64,000 nt of DNA. It comes from Micromonospora inyonensis. Its GTDB lineage: Bacteria > Actinomycetota > Actinomycetes > Mycobacteriales > Micromonosporaceae. A model generated the notes under the pieces. That model ran no database searches and was not told the origin of the DNA. It saw only the letters and a list, made by a program, of their open reading frames with translations. The DNA lies in NCBI RefSeq assembly GCF_900091415.1, contig NZ_FMHU01000001.1, forward strand, positions 1,426,001 through 1,490,000, written 5' to 3'. Made by a program: the position numbers and the translations under genes. Numbering within the stretch: the first letter of the stretch is position 1; the number at the start of each line of letters is the position of its first letter. Shown here piece after piece: positions 8,553 through 18,048 of this stretch.

Positions 8553-9002
8553 TTACTTGCTCTGGACCACGTTCAGGTCGAACTTGGCCGTGACCTCGGG
8601 GTGCAGCTTGATCCGCACCGGGTACGAGCCGAGCGACTTGATGTGACCCGGCAGCTCCAGCCGACGCCGGTCGAGGGTCGGGCCGCCGGCCGCCTTGACG
8701 GCGTCGACGATCTCGGCCGGGGTGACCGAGCCGAAGAGCCGCCCGCCGTCACCGGCGCGGGCCGTCAGGTTGACCTTCAGGCCCTCGAGCTGCGTCTTGA
8801 CCTCGCTGGCGTGGCCGAGGTCGCGGATCTCACGGGCCGAGCGGGCCCGCTTGATCACCGTGACCTGCTTCTCCGCACCCTTGGTCCAGGCGATCGCGAA
8901 GCCCTGCGGAAGCAGGTAGTTCCGGCCGTAGCCGTCCTTGACCTCGATGATGTCGCCCGGGGCACCGAGACCGGACACCTCCTGCGTCAGGATGATCTTC
9001 AT
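8553..9002 (-). CDS. rplI: 50S ribosomal protein L9
   Basis: The 149-residue protein is a complete bL9: the N-terminal rRNA-binding domain starts [17 protein letters not shown] with the conserved V-K-x-G-Y-x-R-N-Y-L-x-P-x-G-x-A signature at about 22-38, then a long charged connecting helix and the C-terminal domain with FGSVTPAEI. It is the last gene of the rpsF-ssb-rpsR-rplI operon, 14 bases after rpsR, and ends at a strong hairpin terminator. Confidence 0.97.
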   Translation of the reverse strand: MKIILTQEVSGLGAPGDIIEVKDGYGRNYLLPQGFAIAWTKGAEKQVTVIKRARSAREIRDLGHASEVKTQLEGLKVNLTARAGDGGRLFGSVTPAEIVDAVKAAGGPTLDRRRLELPGHIKSLGSYPVRIKLHPEVTAKFDLNVVQSK

Positions 9003-9016
9003 TTCGGTGCCTCCTC

Positions 9017-9256
9017 TCAGCGGGTGGTGGCCGTGTACGGCAGGAGCGCCATCTCACGGGCGTTCTTGACCGCACGAGCGATCTGGCGCTGCTGCTGCGA
9101 GGTGACGCCGGTCACCCGCCGAGCGCGGATCTTGCCGCGGTCGGAGATGAACTTGCGCAGCAGCGCGGTGTCCTTGTAGTCGATGTAGTTGATCCCGTCC
9201 TTGTCGAGCGGGTTCACCTTCTTCTTCGGCTTGCGCAGTGCCGCAGCCTTGGCCAT
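9017..9256 (-). CDS. rpsR: 30S ribosomal protein S18
   Basis: The 79-residue bS18 starts at ATG 9256 after an AGGAG site; the frame is open upstream but [17 protein letters not shown] is the normal N-terminus. The core signature [26 protein letters not shown] is intact. The CPFC-type zinc cysteines seen in some S18 copies are absent, so this is a zinc-free (C-minus) form. It forms a heterodimer with S6 encoded two genes upstream, and that dimer is the expected ligand of the rpsF leader. Confidence 0.96.
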   Translation of the reverse strand: MAKAAALRKPKKKVNPLDKDGINYIDYKDTALLRKFISDRGKIRARRVTGVTSQQQRQIARAVKNAREMALLPYTATTR

Positions 9257-9297
9257 TGCTCGTGCTCCTGGTTTGCGATCGCGGGCGCTCGGCGCCA

Positions 9298-9813
9298 TTA
9301 GAACGGGGGCTCCTCGTCGAAGTTTCCGCCGCCCGAACCGCTGCGGGAGGGGGCCGGTGCAGCCGATGCCCAGGGGTCGTCGAAGTTACCTCCGCCGCCC
9401 TGGCCACCACCACCACCGCCGCCGCCGAAGCCGCCGCCACCGCCGGAGCGGGACATCTTCTGCACCTTCGCCGTGGCGTACCGCAGCGACGGGCCGATCT
9501 CGTCGACCTCAAGCTCGATGACGGTGCGCTTCTCGCCCTCGCGGGTCTCGTACGACCGCTGCCGCAGCCGGCCGGACACGATCACCCGGGCGCCCCGCTG
9601 GAGCGACTCGGCGACGTGTTCGGCGACCTGGCGCCAGACGGTGCACGAGAGGAACAACGGCTCGCCGTCCTTCCACTCGCCGGAGGCCTTGTCCAGGAAC
9701 CGGGGCGTGGATGCGACCCGGAACTTGGCGACCGCCGCACCCGAGGGGGTGAAACGCAGCTCAGGGTCATCGGTCAGGTTGCCGATGACCGTGATGGTGG
9801 TGTCTCCTGCCAT
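9298..9813 (-). CDS. ssb: single-stranded DNA-binding protein
   Basis: The 171-residue SSB begins at ATG 9813 (GAGGAG six bases upstream; another ATG six bases earlier lacks a site). Residues 1-110 form the OB fold ([18 protein letters not shown], ...[19 protein letters not shown]), followed by a Gly-rich linker with long glycine runs (about 118-150) and the acidic tip FDEEPPF that recruits partner proteins. It binds ssDNA at the fork. The typical actinobacterial position is between rpsF and rpsR; the spacing to rpsR is 41 bases. Confidence 0.96.
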   Translation of the reverse strand: MAGDTTITVIGNLTDDPELRFTPSGAAVAKFRVASTPRFLDKASGEWKDGEPLFLSCTVWRQVAEHVAESLQRGARVIVSGRLRQRSYETREGEKRTVIELEVDEIGPSLRYATAKVQKMSRSGGGGGFGGGGGGGGQGGGGNFDDPWASAAPAPSRSGSGGGNFDEEPPF

Positions 9814-9910
9814 GACCATCTCCTCGCACACTCGTCAGACGCTGCACAGGCTCGCAGAGCCGTACGACAGAGCCGACGAGTTCGATCCGGGCGAACCGGG
9901 GGGTGGACGC

Positions 9911-10201
9911 TTAGCGCATCTCCGGCCGGATGACCTTGGTGCGCAGCACGGACTCGTTGAGACGCAACTGACGGTCCAGCTCGGCCACCGCTGCGGGCGT
10001 CGCCTGCAGGTCGATGACGGCGTAGATGCCCTCAGTCTTCTTGTTGATCTCGTACGCGAGGCGCCGGCGGCCCCACACGTCGGTCTTCTCCACCGAGCCA
10101 CCCGCAGTCCGAATCACGTTCAGGTACGTGTCGAGCGACGGGGCGACGGTGCGCTCCTCGAGGCTGGAGTCGAGGATCACCATGATCTCGTAATGACGCA
10201 A
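9911..10201 (-). CDS. rpsF: 30S ribosomal protein S6 (TTG start)
   Basis: The 96-residue bS6 ([20 protein letters not shown]..., [18 protein letters not shown]) is full length. The start codon is TTG at 10199-10201, preceded by a strong AGGAGGTGA site; no in-frame ATG or GTG fits, so the rare start together with the structured leader suggests tight translational control. It is the first gene of the rpsF-ssb-rpsR-rplI operon; S6 binds 16S rRNA helices 22-23 as a dimer with S18. Confidence 0.96.
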   Translation of the reverse strand: MRHYEIMVILDSSLEERTVAPSLDTYLNVIRTAGGSVEKTDVWGRRRLAYEINKKTEGIYAVIDLQATPAAVAELDRQLRLNESVLRTKVIRPEMR

Positions 10202-10210
10202 GACGTGCTC

Positions 10211-10257
10211 ACCTCCTGTGGGCTAGGCGGCCACGGTCCTTCCGTGGCAGGAGGTCG
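10211..10257 (-). ncRNA. S6:S18-type ribosomal leader of rpsF
   Basis: In the mRNA sense (minus strand) the leader reads ACCTCCTG, a 6-bp hairpin CCACGG-AAGGA-CCGTGG, an unpaired CCGCCTAGCCCA, then CAGGAGGT. The outer arms (10249-10256 with 10212-10219) pair over eight bases and bury the Shine-Dalgarno of rpsF; a CCG sits directly 3' of the inner hairpin. This is the architecture of the known S6:S18-binding leader, where CCG mimics helix 22/23 of 16S rRNA. Pairing is seen directly; the assignment to that class is by resemblance. Confidence 0.7.
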
Positions 10258-10824
10258 TGCGTCGTGCCCGGTCCGGCCTGGGGGAACCCAGCCGGCGACG
10301 GGCAACCGGGCAAGGATACCCGGTCCCGACGATCATGCCGGCGACGGCCGGACACATCGCGTGGCGTACCGGCGGGGGCCGGGGCGGAAAGGGGACCGGG
10401 GCCCTCTCCCGCTCGTCGCACACGACGGGAGTGGGCCCCGGTCCACTGGGGCCGCGGGGCGCCCGGTCCGCATTCCTTGGGTGGGACCTGGGGAGGAACG
10501 ACCACACCGATGAGGTTGGACCGGAAGCACCCCGCGGAGCTATATCGTGTTGTTATCTGAAGCTACAGCATGTGTTGCCACCTGCTGAGCGAAATGCCCT
10601 AATTGCTGGGATCTGGGCCTCCGGGGGCGCTCCCGTCGCCCGCCGGGCCGTAGGACGGTGGGTGGCCCGGTCCACGCGGGTGATTCGGGCTCCCACCAGG
10701 TCAACGACCACTCCGGAGCAGGGTGACGCCGGCCGGGGCGGGGCCCCACGGACGACGCGACGCGGGCCGCACGACGGCCCTTGCCGTCACCCGACGGCGA
10801 CGACCGCCACGTAGGCTCGCCTGC
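10258..10824. other. 570-base intergenic region between rpsF and nfo
   Basis: No gene is convincing here. It contains the rpsF promoter (not pinpointed), a large imperfect inverted repeat at 10397-10440, and an AT-rich patch at 10541-10615 (contains TATATCG and several A/T runs) in otherwise very GC-rich DNA. Short frames crossing it have no homology I recognise and arginine-rich shadow composition. Confidence 0.4.
10397..10440. repeat. large inverted repeat, terminator-like
   Basis: CGGGGCCCTCTCCCG (10397-10411) pairs with CGGGAGTGGGCCCCG (10426-10440) with a single T-T mismatch, and the loop adds a TCGT/ACGA pairing. The predicted stem is about 18 bp. It lies about 195 bases upstream of rpsF and 385 bases before nfo, with no gene ending into it. 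Confidence 0.6.
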
Positions 10825-11610
10825 ATGCGTATCGGAGCCCACGTCGACTCGGCCGACCCGCTCGCGGAGGCGGCGTCCCGAGCCGCCGACGCCGTGCAGT
10901 TCTTCCTCTCCGACCCGCAGGGATGGAAGGCACCGAAGCCGAGAGAGGACACCGACCGCCTGCGCGCCGCGGAGGTCGACATCTACGTCCACGCGCCGTA
11001 CGTCATCAACGTCGCCACGACCAACAACCGGATCCGGATCCCGAGCCGGAAGCTGCTGCTCGGGCACGCGACTGCCGCAGCCGGCATCGCCGCGAAGGGG
11101 GTGATCGTGCACGGCGGTCACGTCAACGCCGGCGACGACCTGGCGACCGGCTTCGACAACTGGCGCAAGACCTTCGCGTACGCCGCGGACAACGGCGGGT
11201 TCGGCGTGCCGGTCCTGATCGAGAACACCGCCGGCGGGGAGAACGCCTGCGCCCGGCGGCTGGACGCGCTGGCCCGGCTCTGGGACGCGGTGGGCGCCTA
11301 CGACGTCGGATTCTGTCTGGACACCTGCCACGCCCACGCCGGTGGGGAGGAACTGCTCGACCTGGTGGACCGGGTCAAGGCGGTGACCGGACGGATCGAC
11401 CTGATCCACGCCAACAACTCCAAGGACGCCTTCGACTCCGGCCGGGACCGGCACGACAACCTGACCGGCGGCACGATCGATCCGGAACTGGTGGTGGCGG
11501 TGATCCGGGCGGCCGGCGCACCGGTGATCGTCGAGACCCCGGGCGGGGTCGACGGGCAGGGTGCCGACATCGCCTTCCTCCGGGAACGGCTGGGCGGGAC
11601 GTCGGCATGA
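10825..11610 (+). CDS. nfo: deoxyribonuclease IV / AP endonuclease (endonuclease IV family)
   Basis: This TIM-barrel enzyme cleaves DNA 5' of abasic sites using three zinc ions. All expected metal-ligand segments are visible in the 261 residues from ATG 10825: [49 protein letters not shown] and VIVETPGG. It starts [12 protein letters not shown], the usual family N-terminus; the open frame upstream is not coding. The stop TGA overlaps the ATG of the next gene (ATGA), so the membrane protein downstream is translationally coupled. Confidence 0.93.
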   Translation: MRIGAHVDSADPLAEAASRAADAVQFFLSDPQGWKAPKPREDTDRLRAAEVDIYVHAPYVINVATTNNRIRIPSRKLLLGHATAAAGIAAKGVIVHGGHVNAGDDLATGFDNWRKTFAYAADNGGFGVPVLIENTAGGENACARRLDALARLWDAVGAYDVGFCLDTCHAHAGGEELLDLVDRVKAVTGRIDLIHANNSKDAFDSGRDRHDNLTGGTIDPELVVAVIRAAGAPVIVETPGGVDGQGADIAFLRERLGGTSA

Positions 11611-13847
11611 GCAGCGGGACGTCCGACACGACACGGACCGGCCCCGAGCCGGGAACCGCCGTCGACCGGACCGCGACGGGAGTGACCGCCCCGGACCCGA
11701 CGGGTCCCGGGAGCACGCCGGACGCCGACCCGGCACCGGCCGGAACGGCAGCGAACGCCGCCGGCACCACGAACGCCGCCAACACCACGACCGTCACCGC
11801 GCCCCCGGAGGACGCCGGGAAGCCGAGCGACGCCGTGGACCCGGACGTCACCGGGAAACGGGAGGACCCCCGGGACGGCGAGAAGGCGGAGAACAGCCAG
11901 ACGGTCGAGGACGGCGGGCAGGCCAAGAACGGCAAGGCCAACGACAGCAAGAAGGTCGAGGACGGCAAGGACACCGGAAGGGCCGCGGACGGCAAGGACG
12001 GCAAGGACACCGGAAAGGCCGCGGACGGCAAGGACGCCACGGAGCGCGCCGACGCCACCGGCGATGAGCCGTCGGACCCCTGGCAGGCGTTCGGGCCGGC
12101 CCCGGAGAGCGTGCCGGGGCGGCTCCGGCGGGCGGCGCGCGCGGTCGGCCGGTTCCTGGTCCACGAGTGGACGCTGGCGACCCTCGGCTCGCTGGTGCTG
12201 GCCGTCCTGCTGACCTGGCCGACGCTGCGCTACCCGCTCTACACGCTCCCGCAGGACTACTACGACCCGGCTCTCCAGGCCTGGCAGGTCGCCTGGTCCG
12301 GGCACATCCTGCTGACCGACCCCGCCCAGTTGTGGCAGGCGAACACCTTCTACCCGGAGCCGTGGAGCTTCGCCTTCTCCGACACCCTCCTCGGGTACGC
12401 CCCGGCCGGGATGATCGGTACCGGCCCCGAGGCCGCCGTTCTCCGCTACAACATCCTCTTCGTGCTCGCGCACGCGCTGGCCACGCTGGGGGCGTACGCG
12501 CTGGCCCGGCAGCTCGGCGCGGGCCGGATCGGCGCGGCGGCGGCCGGGGTGGGCTACGCGTACGCGCCCTGGCTGCTGGCGCAGGCCGGTCACCTGCACG
12601 TCATCTCCAACGGCGGCATCCCGCTGGCACTGGCCATGCTGGCCCGGGGGCACGGCTGGTCGCTGCGGTACGGCTACCGCCCGAAGCGGCGGCACGCCGG
12701 CTGGGCGCTGGCCGGGTGGCTGGTCGCCGCCTGGCAGCTCAGCCTCGGCTTCGGCATCGGCCTGCCGTTCGCGTACGTGCTGGCCGGAGTCGTGCTGGTC
12801 GCCACGCTCACCTGGTACCTGCGCCGGTACTGGATCCGCCCGGTCCGCCACCCGTTCGGCGCCCGGCTGCTGATCACCGACGTGGTCGGCGGTCTGGTCT
12901 TCGCCGCGACCGGCGCGCTGCTGGCCATCCCGTACTTCACCGTGGCGGAGCAGCACCCGAACGCCCGGCGCAGCATCGGCGACATCGACATCTACTCGCC
13001 GCCGGCCTTCGGTTTCCTGACCGCGCCCGCCGAGTCGCGGATCTGGGGTGGCCTGCACGAAGGAGCGCGGGCCGCGCTGCCCTGGCACCCGGAGATGACC
13101 CTGCTACCGGGCTTCGTGCTCTACGCGCTCGCCCTCGGTGGGCTGTTCTTCTCGGTGTGGCGGGTGCGCCACCGACTGCTGCTGCTCGCCGGGGTGCTGG
13201 TCAGCATGGTGCTGGCTATGGGCACCCGGTTCTTCGGCGGCACCTTCACCTACGTCCCGCTCGTCGAGCACCTGCCCGGCTGGGACGGCATCCGGACGCC
13301 GGGACGGCTGATGCTCTGGACCACCCTGCTGCTCGGGCTGCTCGCCGCCGGCACCCTCACCACCTTCGCCATGCGGGTACGTGAGATCGCCGCCCAGCGG
13401 ATCCCGCCCTGGCCCGGCCCGTGGCTGCGGGCGGCGACCCTGCTGCCGCTGCTGCTGGTGGTCGTGGAGGGACTGAACGCGACGCCGCACCCGGTGGTGC
13501 CGCCCCAGCCTGCGGCGATGCGGACCGTGGAGGGACCGGTGCTGGTGCTGCCCAGCGGGCAGAACCTCGACCAGCCGGTGATGCTCTGGACGACCACCCG
13601 GTTCCCGGACGTGGTCAACGGCGGCAGCGGCTTCACCCCGATGAAGCTGACCGAGACGCGGCAGGCGACGCAGACCTTCCCCGACCCGGTCAGCATCGAC
13701 CACCTGCGGCGGCTCGGGGTGCGGACGGTGGTCGTCCCCCGTACGCAGGCCGCCGGTACCCCGTTCGAGGCCGCCGTCGAGCTGCCGGTCGACGGGCTCG
13801 GCATCCGTCGGGAGGAGATCGGCGACGCCGTGGTCTACCACCTCTAG
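11607..13847 (+). CDS. large polytopic membrane protein (GT-C/YfhO-like) with low-complexity N-terminal tail
   Basis: The 746-residue protein begins inside the nfo stop. Residues 1-155 are disordered Thr/Pro/Lys/Asp-rich with a lysine-rich imperfect repeat of [12 protein letters not shown] units at about 118-145. From about 185 it has roughly 10-11 membrane segments with a first outside loop carrying the acidic/aromatic [15 protein letters not shown], typical of GT-C glycosyltransferase-like or DUF6044-type envelope proteins. The C-terminal about 120 residues form a soluble domain. Substrate and role are unknown. The TAG stop lies exactly in the target duplication of the IS4-type insertion, so the protein end is preserved. 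Confidence 0.75.
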   Translation: MSSGTSDTTRTGPEPGTAVDRTATGVTAPDPTGPGSTPDADPAPAGTAANAAGTTNAANTTTVTAPPEDAGKPSDAVDPDVTGKREDPRDGEKAENSQTVEDGGQAKNGKANDSKKVEDGKDTGRAADGKDGKDTGKAADGKDATERADATGDEPSDPWQAFGPAPESVPGRLRRAARAVGRFLVHEWTLATLGSLVLAVLLTWPTLRYPLYTLPQDYYDPALQAWQVAWSGHILLTDPAQLWQANTFYPEPWSFAFSDTLLGYAPAGMIGTGPEAAVLRYNILFVLAHALATLGAYALARQLGAGRIGAAAAGVGYAYAPWLLAQAGHLHVISNGGIPLALAMLARGHGWSLRYGYRPKRRHAGWALAGWLVAAWQLSLGFGIGLPFAYVLAGVVLVATLTWYLRRYWIRPVRHPFGARLLITDVVGGLVFAATGALLAIPYFTVAEQHPNARRSIGDIDIYSPPAFGFLTAPAESRIWGGLHEGARAALPWHPEMTLLPGFVLYALALGGLFFSVWRVRHRLLLLAGVLVSMVLAMGTRFFGGTFTYVPLVEHLPGWDGIRTPGRLMLWTTLLLGLLAAGTLTTFAMRVREIAAQRIPPWPGPWLRAATLLPLLLVVVEGLNATPHPVVPPQPAAMRTVEGPVLVLPSGQNLDQPVMLWTTTRFPDVVNGGSGFTPMKLTETRQATQTFPDPVSIDHLRRLGVRTVVVPRTQAAGTPFEAAVELPVDGLGIRREEIGDAVVYHL

Positions 13848-13849
13848 GG
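13842..13849. repeat. left target-site duplication of the IS4-type element
   Basis: The octamer CTCTAGGG immediately before the left inverted repeat is repeated exactly at 15365-15372 after the right one. It includes the TAG stop (13845-13847) of the membrane-protein gene. Confidence 0.85.
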
Positions 13850-15364
13850 GCAACGCCGCTCGGTTAAGGTCCGGCGGGTGTTTCGCAATGGTTTGTGATG
13901 ATGTCGATTGCGATGGTGGCTTTGTAGCTGCGCCGGTCTATGTTGGGTCCGCGGGCTTGGTACTTGGAGTTCGAGCGTTTGATCATCCGGGTTTTCACCC
14001 GGATCCGGCGGTCGGGTAGCAGGTGGGCCAGGACCACGCGGCCGATGGCGCCGACCAGGTCGATGACCGTGTCAGCGATGACGCCGGCGGCGTTGGTGAT
14101 CTGGTCGCGGGCGGTGTTCAGGGCGATGGTGAAGCTGGCCCGGTCGGGGCTGGTGGCGGGCTGGCTGTCGGTGGCATCGGTCATAGCGGTGCGGAGGACC
14201 TGGTAGACGGTGAGCAGGGCGTAGATCTCCTGGTCGATGCCGCCGGGGGTGCGGGCACGCAGGACCCGGCCGCCGAGGATGCTGGATTTCAGCTCCAGAT
14301 AGGCGGTTTCGATCTCCCATCTGCGGTGATACAGCTTCATCAATTCGCCGGCGGGATGGGTGTGCGGGTCGAGCAGGGTGGTGATCAGCCGGTAGCCACC
14401 GGTGCGGATGCCGTCGGTGGTGGTGACGCTGATCTGGGCGTCGATGACCCGCACCCGTACCGTGCCGATCGTCGAGAGCCAGGACCCGTCGCGGTAGCGG
14501 GTGATCACGGGCAGGCGGCGGCCGTTCTTGCAGCGGATCAGCAGGTCGGCCCTGGTCGCGGCGAGTGTGGTGATGAGGTCGGCGGCGGCATAGTTACGGT
14601 CGGCCAGCAACAGCATCCCGGCCCGCAGGCTACGGGCCAGGGTGCGGGCCTGGTCGAGTTCACCGGTGCTGACCGGGCCGAACACGGCGTCGATGATCGA
14701 GCGGGTGCCGCAGGTCAGCAGGACACTCAGCCTCACTGCCGGGTAGCCGGCCCCGCCGTGGTTACCCCGTTGTTTGCGGTAACGGTCCCGGACCGCCTCG
14801 GCGTCGGCTACCGACATCATGGTCCCGTCGATCGCGGTCACCAGCAGCCCCCGCCAGCGCACGGCATGGTTCGCCGTGGTGACGGCCGGGCCACGGAGCA
14901 GATCAAACAACGCCCGCAGCGGCGCGGACCCGAGCCGCTGCCGTGCCTCACGTAACGTCCCCGAGGACGGCTCGGCCAGGCCCAGCCCGGCCAGACCGGC
15001 GGTCAGTTTCTGCCACACCTGCCCGTAGCCGAGTTCGGCGAACAGACAACCTGCCAGAACGAGATAGACCACCACCCGGGCCGGCAGCAGTCGGATCCGC
15101 TGCTGCGTACGGCGGGTCGCAGCGAGGATCTCATCGACCATCTCGAAGGGTATGAACTGGGTCAACTCACCCAGATGACCCGGTGCGAACACACCCGCGG
15201 CTACCCTCACCGTACGGGTTATGGCAATCTGATCAACCAAAGCGGAGTTCCTGGTCTCGAGGGTGTCTTGGAGTGACTCACCTCAATACCGGAACTCCGC
15301 TTCCTCATGCCCGAACGACACACCCCTCGACAGCCACCACAACGCCTTAACCGAGCGGCGTTGC
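13850..15364. mobile_element. IS4-family insertion sequence, 1515 bp, complete
   Basis: The ends are perfect 20-bp inverted repeats: GCAACGCCGCTCGGTTAAGG at 13850-13869 and its complement at 15345-15364. An 8-bp direct repeat CTCTAGGG flanks the element. One transposase gene fills it on the minus strand, and its TAA stop lies within the left repeat. The element separates the nfo-linked membrane protein from the GT87-like gene but interrupts neither. Perfect ends and an intact transposase indicate a recent and possibly active insertion. Confidence 0.93.
13864..15240 (-). CDS. IS4-family DDE transposase
   Basis: The 458-residue protein has an N-terminal DUF4372-like/IS4 N domain (about 10-110), then a DDE catalytic core: first Asp in VTAIDGTMMSV, second Asp in LLLADRNYAAADL, and the Y-(2)-R-(3)-E-(6)-K signature YHRRWEIETAYLELK with the catalytic Glu. 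It starts with TTG at 15238-15240 after GGAAC; no better upstream start exists. The stop TAA is part of the left inverted repeat. The reading frame is intact. Confidence 0.93.
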   Translation of the reverse strand: MVDQIAITRTVRVAAGVFAPGHLGELTQFIPFEMVDEILAATRRTQQRIRLLPARVVVYLVLAGCLFAELGYGQVWQKLTAGLAGLGLAEPSSGTLREARQRLGSAPLRALFDLLRGPAVTTANHAVRWRGLLVTAIDGTMMSVADAEAVRDRYRKQRGNHGGAGYPAVRLSVLLTCGTRSIIDAVFGPVSTGELDQARTLARSLRAGMLLLADRNYAAADLITTLAATRADLLIRCKNGRRLPVITRYRDGSWLSTIGTVRVRVIDAQISVTTTDGIRTGGYRLITTLLDPHTHPAGELMKLYHRRWEIETAYLELKSSILGGRVLRARTPGGIDQEIYALLTVYQVLRTAMTDATDSQPATSPDRASFTIALNTARDQITNAAGVIADTVIDLVGAIGRVVLAHLLPDRRIRVKTRMIKRSNSKYQARGPNIDRRSYKATIAIDIITNHCETPAGP

Positions 15365-15372
15365 CTCTAGGG
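15365..15372. repeat. right target-site duplication of the IS4-type element
   Basis: CTCTAGGG follows the right inverted repeat and matches the copy at 13842-13849. Confidence 0.85.
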
Positions 15373-15476
15373 GTCGCACGCCCCTCGGAGGGTTCGCGCG
15401 TCGGCCAGCACCTCCGCGGAGCAACCCCGGGGCCAGAGCTGCGGAGACGTCCGGAGCCACCGGGGCCGACGGTCAG

Positions 15477-16982
15477 TCAGGTCGCGGCGGCACCGTCCGG
15501 TGCTGGCGCCGTCGTGCGCTGCCGCCAGCGGGTGTACCAGGGCGCGTCCGGTGCCCCGTCGAGGATCCCCCCGTCCGGATCGTCCGGGTAGGTGGCGCGG
15601 ACCGGGTCACGTTCCGGGTGCAGGACGTCCCGCACGATCAGCACGCAGAGCAGCACCACCGTGGCCAGCCGCAGCGTCGAGGCCAGCACGAACACGCCCT
15701 CCGGGAAGACCGGCCGGCTGGTCGCCGAGCCGAGCAGTTCGCCGTAGAACGCGACGAAGTAGCAGACCTCGGCGACCTGCCACGCCAGGAATGCCCCCCA
15801 GCGCGGTCGGGCCAGCACCGCCAGGGGCAGCAGCCAGAGCACGAACTGCTGGGACCAGACCTTGCTGAAGATCAGGAAGGCGGCGACCACGAGGAACGCG
15901 AGCTGGGCCAGGCGCGGGCGACGCGGGGCCAGCAGCGCCAGCCCGGCCACGCCGAGGCAGGCCAGGCCGAAGAGTGCGTACGAGAGGTAGTTGAGCGTGG
16001 GAATGTTGGCGTTCAACCACTCGAACGGCCCCTGTTCGGTGGGGCTGCCCGGATTGATCTTTCCGTCGAGGTACCGCCCGATGTACCAGAGCGTGCCCCA
16101 GTCGATCGGCCGGGTGCTGTTCAGCTCGAAGAAGCGGTCCCAGTTCTCCCGGTACGGCACGGCCGCCGGCAGGTTCACCGCGACCACGGTCAGGGCCGCC
16201 GTACCGAGGGCGGTGACTGCGGCGCGCACCCGCCCGGCGCGGAGGGCGAGCACCAGGATCGGGCCGAGGACGAACAGTGGCCACATCTTGGCCGCGCCGG
16301 CCAGGCCGAGCAGCACCCCGGCCAGGGCCGGCCGGCTGCGGGCCCAGGCCAGCAGCCCCAGCGCGCCGAGGCCGACGGCGAGCAGGTCCCAGTTGACGGT
16401 GGCGGTGAGCAGCAGCGCCGGGGCGAGGGCGAAGAGCGCGGCGTCCCACGGTCGTCGGCGGCGCAGGGCGAGGATGACGGCGACCGTGACGACGGCCAGC
16501 GCGCCGAGCACCAGCGCGTTCAGGTTGTAGAACCACATGCCCTGGTTGATGCCGGGATCGTCCACCCCGACGGCGTGCACCGGCAGGCCCAGCGCCCCCA
16601 TGAAGTACCCGGTGAGCACCGGGTACTCGACCGGGTGGTCCCGGTAGGGGACCTTGCCCTCGTTGATGCCCTCGGCGTAGTAGAGGGCGAGCACGTCGGT
16701 GTAGCAGAACCGGGTGTACTGGATGTTGTTCTGCCAGGCGCCGTCCTGGCAGGGCGACTTCTGCACCCAGTGCAGGGCCAGGGTGAGGCAGGTCAGGGCG
16801 AGCACGATCCGTACCGCCGTCCAGAAGCGACGCTCCGAGCCAGCCGGCCGGTCTCGGGCGACCGCGTGGTCGCCGAGCGGGCCGCCGATGAGCTGGGATG
16901 CGCCCCGGACGAACCCGTCGGACCGGGACGGATGGTCGCTGCGCTCGGCGTCGTCGATGCCAGGGGTCGCCTGCGTGCTCAT
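15477..16982 (-). CDS. GT87/DUF2029-like integral membrane protein
   Basis: From ATG 16982 (AGGA nine bases upstream; an ATG nine bases earlier has no spacing) the protein is 501 residues with a disordered 45-residue N-tail and about 10-12 membrane helices. The first outside loop contains GKVPYRDHPVEYPVLTGYFM, the polar-aromatic Y-R-D-x-P-x-E-Y-P motif characteristic of polyprenyl-phosphate mannosyltransferase-like DUF2029 proteins, where the acidic residues are thought to be catalytic. Later loops contain NWDLLA and KMWP. It likely transfers a sugar to an envelope acceptor; the substrate is unknown. It is divergent from the SARP gene with a 314-base gap. Confidence 0.75.
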   Translation of the reverse strand: MSTQATPGIDDAERSDHPSRSDGFVRGASQLIGGPLGDHAVARDRPAGSERRFWTAVRIVLALTCLTLALHWVQKSPCQDGAWQNNIQYTRFCYTDVLALYYAEGINEGKVPYRDHPVEYPVLTGYFMGALGLPVHAVGVDDPGINQGMWFYNLNALVLGALAVVTVAVILALRRRRPWDAALFALAPALLLTATVNWDLLAVGLGALGLLAWARSRPALAGVLLGLAGAAKMWPLFVLGPILVLALRAGRVRAAVTALGTAALTVVAVNLPAAVPYRENWDRFFELNSTRPIDWGTLWYIGRYLDGKINPGSPTEQGPFEWLNANIPTLNYLSYALFGLACLGVAGLALLAPRRPRLAQLAFLVVAAFLIFSKVWSQQFVLWLLPLAVLARPRWGAFLAWQVAEVCYFVAFYGELLGSATSRPVFPEGVFVLASTLRLATVVLLCVLIVRDVLHPERDPVRATYPDDPDGGILDGAPDAPWYTRWRQRTTAPAPDGAAAT

Positions 16983-17232
16983 AAGGTGCATCCTGCACTA
17001 CGTCAGCGCCACGTCGCGCCCTTGAGCCTCCGCGGCAACGAGTTTCCAATCGATCACGCACGCCGCACGTGCCGGACACGGCCGGACCTTGCGGATCTGT
17101 TCCGGCTGAGCCGGATGACACCTGGCCGGACTCCCGGCACCCCTCTCAAGGGACGCGATGGTCAGTTCGGGCACTCACCCGACCTTTGCGCCTCCGCCTA
17201 ATTAACTCCATTGTCAAACATTTTAAATATCC

Positions 17233-17267
17233 TTGACAAAGATCGAAGTTTAGCTATTATAGCTGGG
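17233..17267 (+). promoter_or_regulatory. consensus sigma-70-type promoter of the SARP gene
   Basis: A perfect -35 TTGACA (17233-17238) and a near-perfect -10 TATTAT (17255-17260) are 16 bases apart, placing a start near 17267, 30 bases before the ATG. The surrounding 17200-17300 is strikingly AT-rich compared with the rest of the window. Such a consensus promoter is unusual for an actinomycete regulator gene. Confidence 0.65.
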
Positions 17268-17296
17268 CGCACTTCAATCGGCGACACGGGGGATTA

Positions 17297-17989
17297 ATGG
17301 ATTACTATTTTCTGGGCCCATCATCGATAAAGATAGACGGGGCTCATATATCCCTACCCGGCCCCCGCACCAGAAATCTCTTGGCGGCGTTACTGATAAC
17401 GCCCAACAAGACCGTTTCCGTGGATCGCCTGATCGACGCGGTATGGAATCAGCAGCCGCCCGCCACAGCACGTCAACAGGTCCAGAACCGGCTGGGCAGG
17501 CTTCGCCGCCTGCTCGCGCCGATCCCGAATCAGCAGATAGTGCGCGTCGGCGGAGGATATCGCCTCGAGGTTGACGAAGATCGGATCGACGGACACAAGT
17601 TCCGGGCGCTCTGGGCGGACGCGGACCGGGCTCGACGCTCGAGCCGGCTTGATCACTCTATCAAGCTCCTGCGTGACAGTCTCAGCCTTTGGCGAGGGTC
17701 AGCTCTCGAGGACATCGATTCCCAGAAACTCAGAGCGCAAGCGGTCCGATGGGAAGAAGACCGAATCAAGGTCATCGAAACCCTCATCGAATTGGAGTTC
17801 ACCCGGTCTCGACACTGCGCCGTAACCGGTGACCTGCAAGGCTGGATCCACCATTATCCCTACCACGAGGCCCTGCACTGCCGGCTGGCTGAAGCGCTAC
17901 ACATGGCATGTCGCACAGCTGAGGCATTGGAGGTGCTGCGCCAGTTGATGGCCAGGATGACCACGGTGTCGACGACGCGTGAAAAATGA
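17297..17989 (+). pseudogene. SARP-family transcriptional activator, 5' part, interrupted by IS21-type element
   Basis: SARPs activate antibiotic clusters by binding direct repeats. The 5' part encodes an OmpR-like winged helix (residues 1-90: LPGPRTRNLLAALLITPNKTVSVDRLIDAVW, ..QVQNRLGRLRRLL.., GGGYRLEV) and most of the bacterial transcriptional activation domain (95-220). Native coding ends at 17966; the last seven codons to the TGA at 17989 belong to the IS left end. Removing the element and one CACGG copy joins 17966 to 20515 in frame and restores a 282-residue protein ending at 20693. Codon 32 (17390-17392) is TTA, a bldA-type control codon. The GC content is clearly lower than in neighbours. 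Confidence 0.88.
17962..17966. repeat. left target-site duplication (CACGG) of the IS21-type element
   Basis: CACGG directly before the element end is repeated at 20510-20514 directly after it. Five-base duplications are normal for IS21-type insertions, and the reading frame of the host gene is restored when one copy is removed. Confidence 0.8.
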
Positions 17990-18048
17990 CCCTGTGTCGA
18001 CGGGTCAAAACTGACCCCCTTCAGTGATCTTGAGTTAAGACATGGAGG

